A stretch of 6,063 nucleotides of DNA from Lentisphaerota bacterium (lineage in GTDB: Bacteria > Verrucomicrobiota > Kiritimatiellia > RFP12 > UBA3636), in assembly GCA_012511845.1 (NCBI GenBank), contig JAAZFF010000458.1, forward strand, positions 1 to 6,063, written 5' to 3'. The notes under the pieces were generated by a model that had not been told where the DNA came from, made no database searches, and saw only the letters and a list, made by a program, of their open reading frames with translations. The stretch's first letter is position 1, and each line of letters opens with the position of its first letter. The position numbers and the translations under genes are program-made. Positions 4,724 through 6,063 of this stretch are shown here, piece by piece.

Positions 4724-5610
4724 TAGTTTTTATAATGATTCTTGCAGCAGGGCTTTTCCTGGCGCGTCCGAGAATCATATACGGCAACCCCACCGGAGAA
4801 ATACCTTTCAGCATGCCTGATGAAATCGGCGGGTACAAAGCCGTGAAGATTTTATTCTGCCTGAATGATCAGTGTGCCTACGCCTTCAGGGAAACTGATT
4901 TGATGACGACAGTTGATGGCGAGAAAAAAGTTGCGGATGAATGCCCCAAGTGCGGAGCATTGCTTTCCCCGGTTTCTATAGGTGAAGAAAAACTGCTCCC
5001 CAACAATACTCCCATATTCCGTCGTGAATACACCAAACAGGGTCGTCCTCCGATTCTTGTGACAATAGTTTTCTCCGGTATTGAACGGCGCAGTATACAT
5101 CGTCCGCAGATTTGCCTCGTTTCCCAGGGGAATAGAATCCTCAATGAGTATTCCAGAAACTTTAATATCGATAAAAAAAAGAAACTTCAATTGCGTATTC
5201 TTGAAATACATCAGATATTGGGAAGCGGTGACGACCAGGAAACTGTAGTGCTCCCTGCCATATACACTTACTGGTTATTTAATCCGGAGCGCGAGACTGA
5301 TTCGCACTGGAAGCGGTTTTTGTATATGGCAATTGATAATTCATTCCGCAATTACCGTCCGCGATGGGGTTATGTATCTATAAGCATTCCCAGGAACCAG
5401 ACAAATCCCGACGCATGGAACAGGCAACTTGACGAGTTTCTCCCCTTTTTATATCCTTTCATCAGTGAATTGCGTGAAAAACTCGATGAGCAACGAAATA
5501 TTACGACAGTAATCGACAGTTCATCAGCTGAACTAAATATAAATCAGGGCGAAGTCGAGGTCAAAACGCAAAATCCCTCATCAAAAGATGCAAACAGAAA
5601 AGAGCTTTAA
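4687..5610 (+). CDS. Exosortase-associated EpsI-like membrane protein with a four-cysteine insertion
   Basis: A 307-residue protein starting at TTG with a strong ribosome binding site. Residues 2-9 are basic and residues 10-27 form one membrane anchor (GLIVFIMILAAGLFLA), so most of the protein should face the periplasm. The EpsI/DUF3485 character is seen in SIHRPQICLVSQG (136-148; His138 and Cys143), in an aromatic segment YTYWLF (193-198) and in the position directly after an exosortase. EpsI proteins accompany exosortases and are linked to exopolysaccharide and protein sorting; the biochemical role is unclear. Usual members are about 200-230 residues. This one is longer because of a zinc-ribbon-like segment, C58-x4-C63 and C86-x2-C89 (CPKCG), after the anchor and a polar tail (about 270-307) without recognised motifs. 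It overlaps the exosortase by 37 bases and rdgB by 23, indicating coupled translation. The family call is good, the metal-binding call an inference. Confidence 0.8.
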   Translation: MFAKAKKTIPGLIVFIMILAAGLFLARPRIIYGNPTGEIPFSMPDEIGGYKAVKILFCLNDQCAYAFRETDLMTTVDGEKKVADECPKCGALLSPVSIGEEKLLPNNTPIFRREYTKQGRPPILVTIVFSGIERRSIHRPQICLVSQGNRILNEYSRNFNIDKKKKLQLRILEIHQILGSGDDQETVVLPAIYTYWLFNPERETDSHWKRFLYMAIDNSFRNYRPRWGYVSISIPRNQTNPDAWNRQLDEFLPFLYPFISELREKLDEQRNITTVIDSSSAELNINQGEVEVKTQNPSSKDANRKEL

Positions 5611-6063
5611 TTTCCCTTTAATTGTCCTGGCAAGCAAAAATGAGCACAAGCTTGTGGAACTTCGCAAAATGCTCAACATACCCGACGAACTTTTCAGGAA
5701 CATGACTCGGTACCCGGGCGCACCGGAACCTGAGGAAAACGGTTCTACCTTCGAGGAAAATGCCTTGATAAAAGCGAGAGCAGCAAGAGACTTTACTGGA
5801 GAATGGGCATTGGCAGATGATTCCGGACTGGAAGTAGATTTGCTAAACGGCGAGCCCGGAGTGCAATCTGCACGTTATGCAGGAATTCATGGAGATGATG
5901 ATGCAAACAATGCTGTATTGCTCGAAAAGCTTGCGGCAATACCGGACGGACAGAGAACGGCACACTTCTCCTGCGCCATAGCACTCGTTTCACCGAATGG
6001 TGAGGAGTACGTGGCAAACGGCAAGTGTTACGGCAGAATACTGCATGTTGGTCGCGGTAACAA
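5588..6063 (+). CDS. rdgB: RdgB/HAM1 family XTP/dITP pyrophosphatase (partial, cut at right edge)
   Basis: The frame is open from ATG 5588 to the window end, giving 158 complete codons of a family usually near 195-210. The enzyme hydrolyses non-canonical purine triphosphates (dITP, XTP, ITP) to monophosphate and pyrophosphate, keeping them out of DNA and RNA. Family motifs appear in order: VLASKNEHKLVEL (13-25; substrate loop near Lys17-Lys21), STFEENALIKARA (53-65), ADDSGLEVDLLNGEPGVQSA (76-95) and RYAG (96-99). Asp78 corresponds to catalytic Asp69 of E. coli RdgB. HFSC (126-129) and the start of the GRGN segment close the visible part. The C-terminal GYDP and SHR motifs lie outside. The start is the only reasonable ATG before the first motif. 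It has no clear Shine-Dalgarno and overlaps the preceding gene by 23 bases, so translation is probably coupled. Confidence 0.95.
   Translation, partial: MQTEKSFNFPLIVLASKNEHKLVELRKMLNIPDELFRNMTRYPGAPEPEENGSTFEENALIKARAARDFTGEWALADDSGLEVDLLNGEPGVQSARYAGIHGDDDANNAVLLEKLAAIPDGQRTAHFSCAIALVSPNGEEYVANGKCYGRILHVGRGN

Overview
The window reads as a chromosomal segment from a bacterium of the PVC group, most plausibly Kiritimatiellota or Lentisphaerota. That placement is an inference. It rests on an exosortase gene followed by an EpsI-like gene, and on a long gene-free stretch of degenerate short repeats and small palindromic elements of a style I associate with those phyla. No rRNA or phylogenetic marker is present to confirm it.

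Layout: (1) Positions 1-96, minus strand, hold the N-terminus of a secreted protein that runs off the left edge. (2) Positions 97-335 are an AT-rich divergent control region with a good minus-strand promoter, a 14-bp palindrome, a pair of 19-bp-spaced direct repeats and the clpB ribosome binding site. (3) Positions 336-2939 encode a complete ClpB disaggregase. (4) Positions 2940-3784 contain no credible gene. They are a mosaic of repeats: three copies of a roughly 130-bp unit built on CGTNCN hexamers, a near-identical 58-60 bp direct repeat on both sides, two small inverted-repeat elements sharing 25 bp, and two strong hairpins. (5) Positions 3785-6063 are a compact plus-strand operon of three overlapping genes: an exosortase, an EpsI-like protein carrying an unusual four-cysteine motif, and RdgB, which is cut by the right edge. 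A textbook-quality promoter lies just before the exosortase.

The exosortase and EpsI-like protein should act together at the cytoplasmic membrane in sorting exported proteins that carry a short C-terminal signal, usually alongside exopolysaccharide production. ClpB and RdgB are housekeeping proteins (protein disaggregation and nucleotide-pool sanitation). Their proximity looks like chromosomal context rather than a shared pathway. I see no defence system, CRISPR array, transposase, prophage, tRNA or rRNA. The least explained part is the repeat mosaic, followed by the four-cysteine insertion in the EpsI-like protein.
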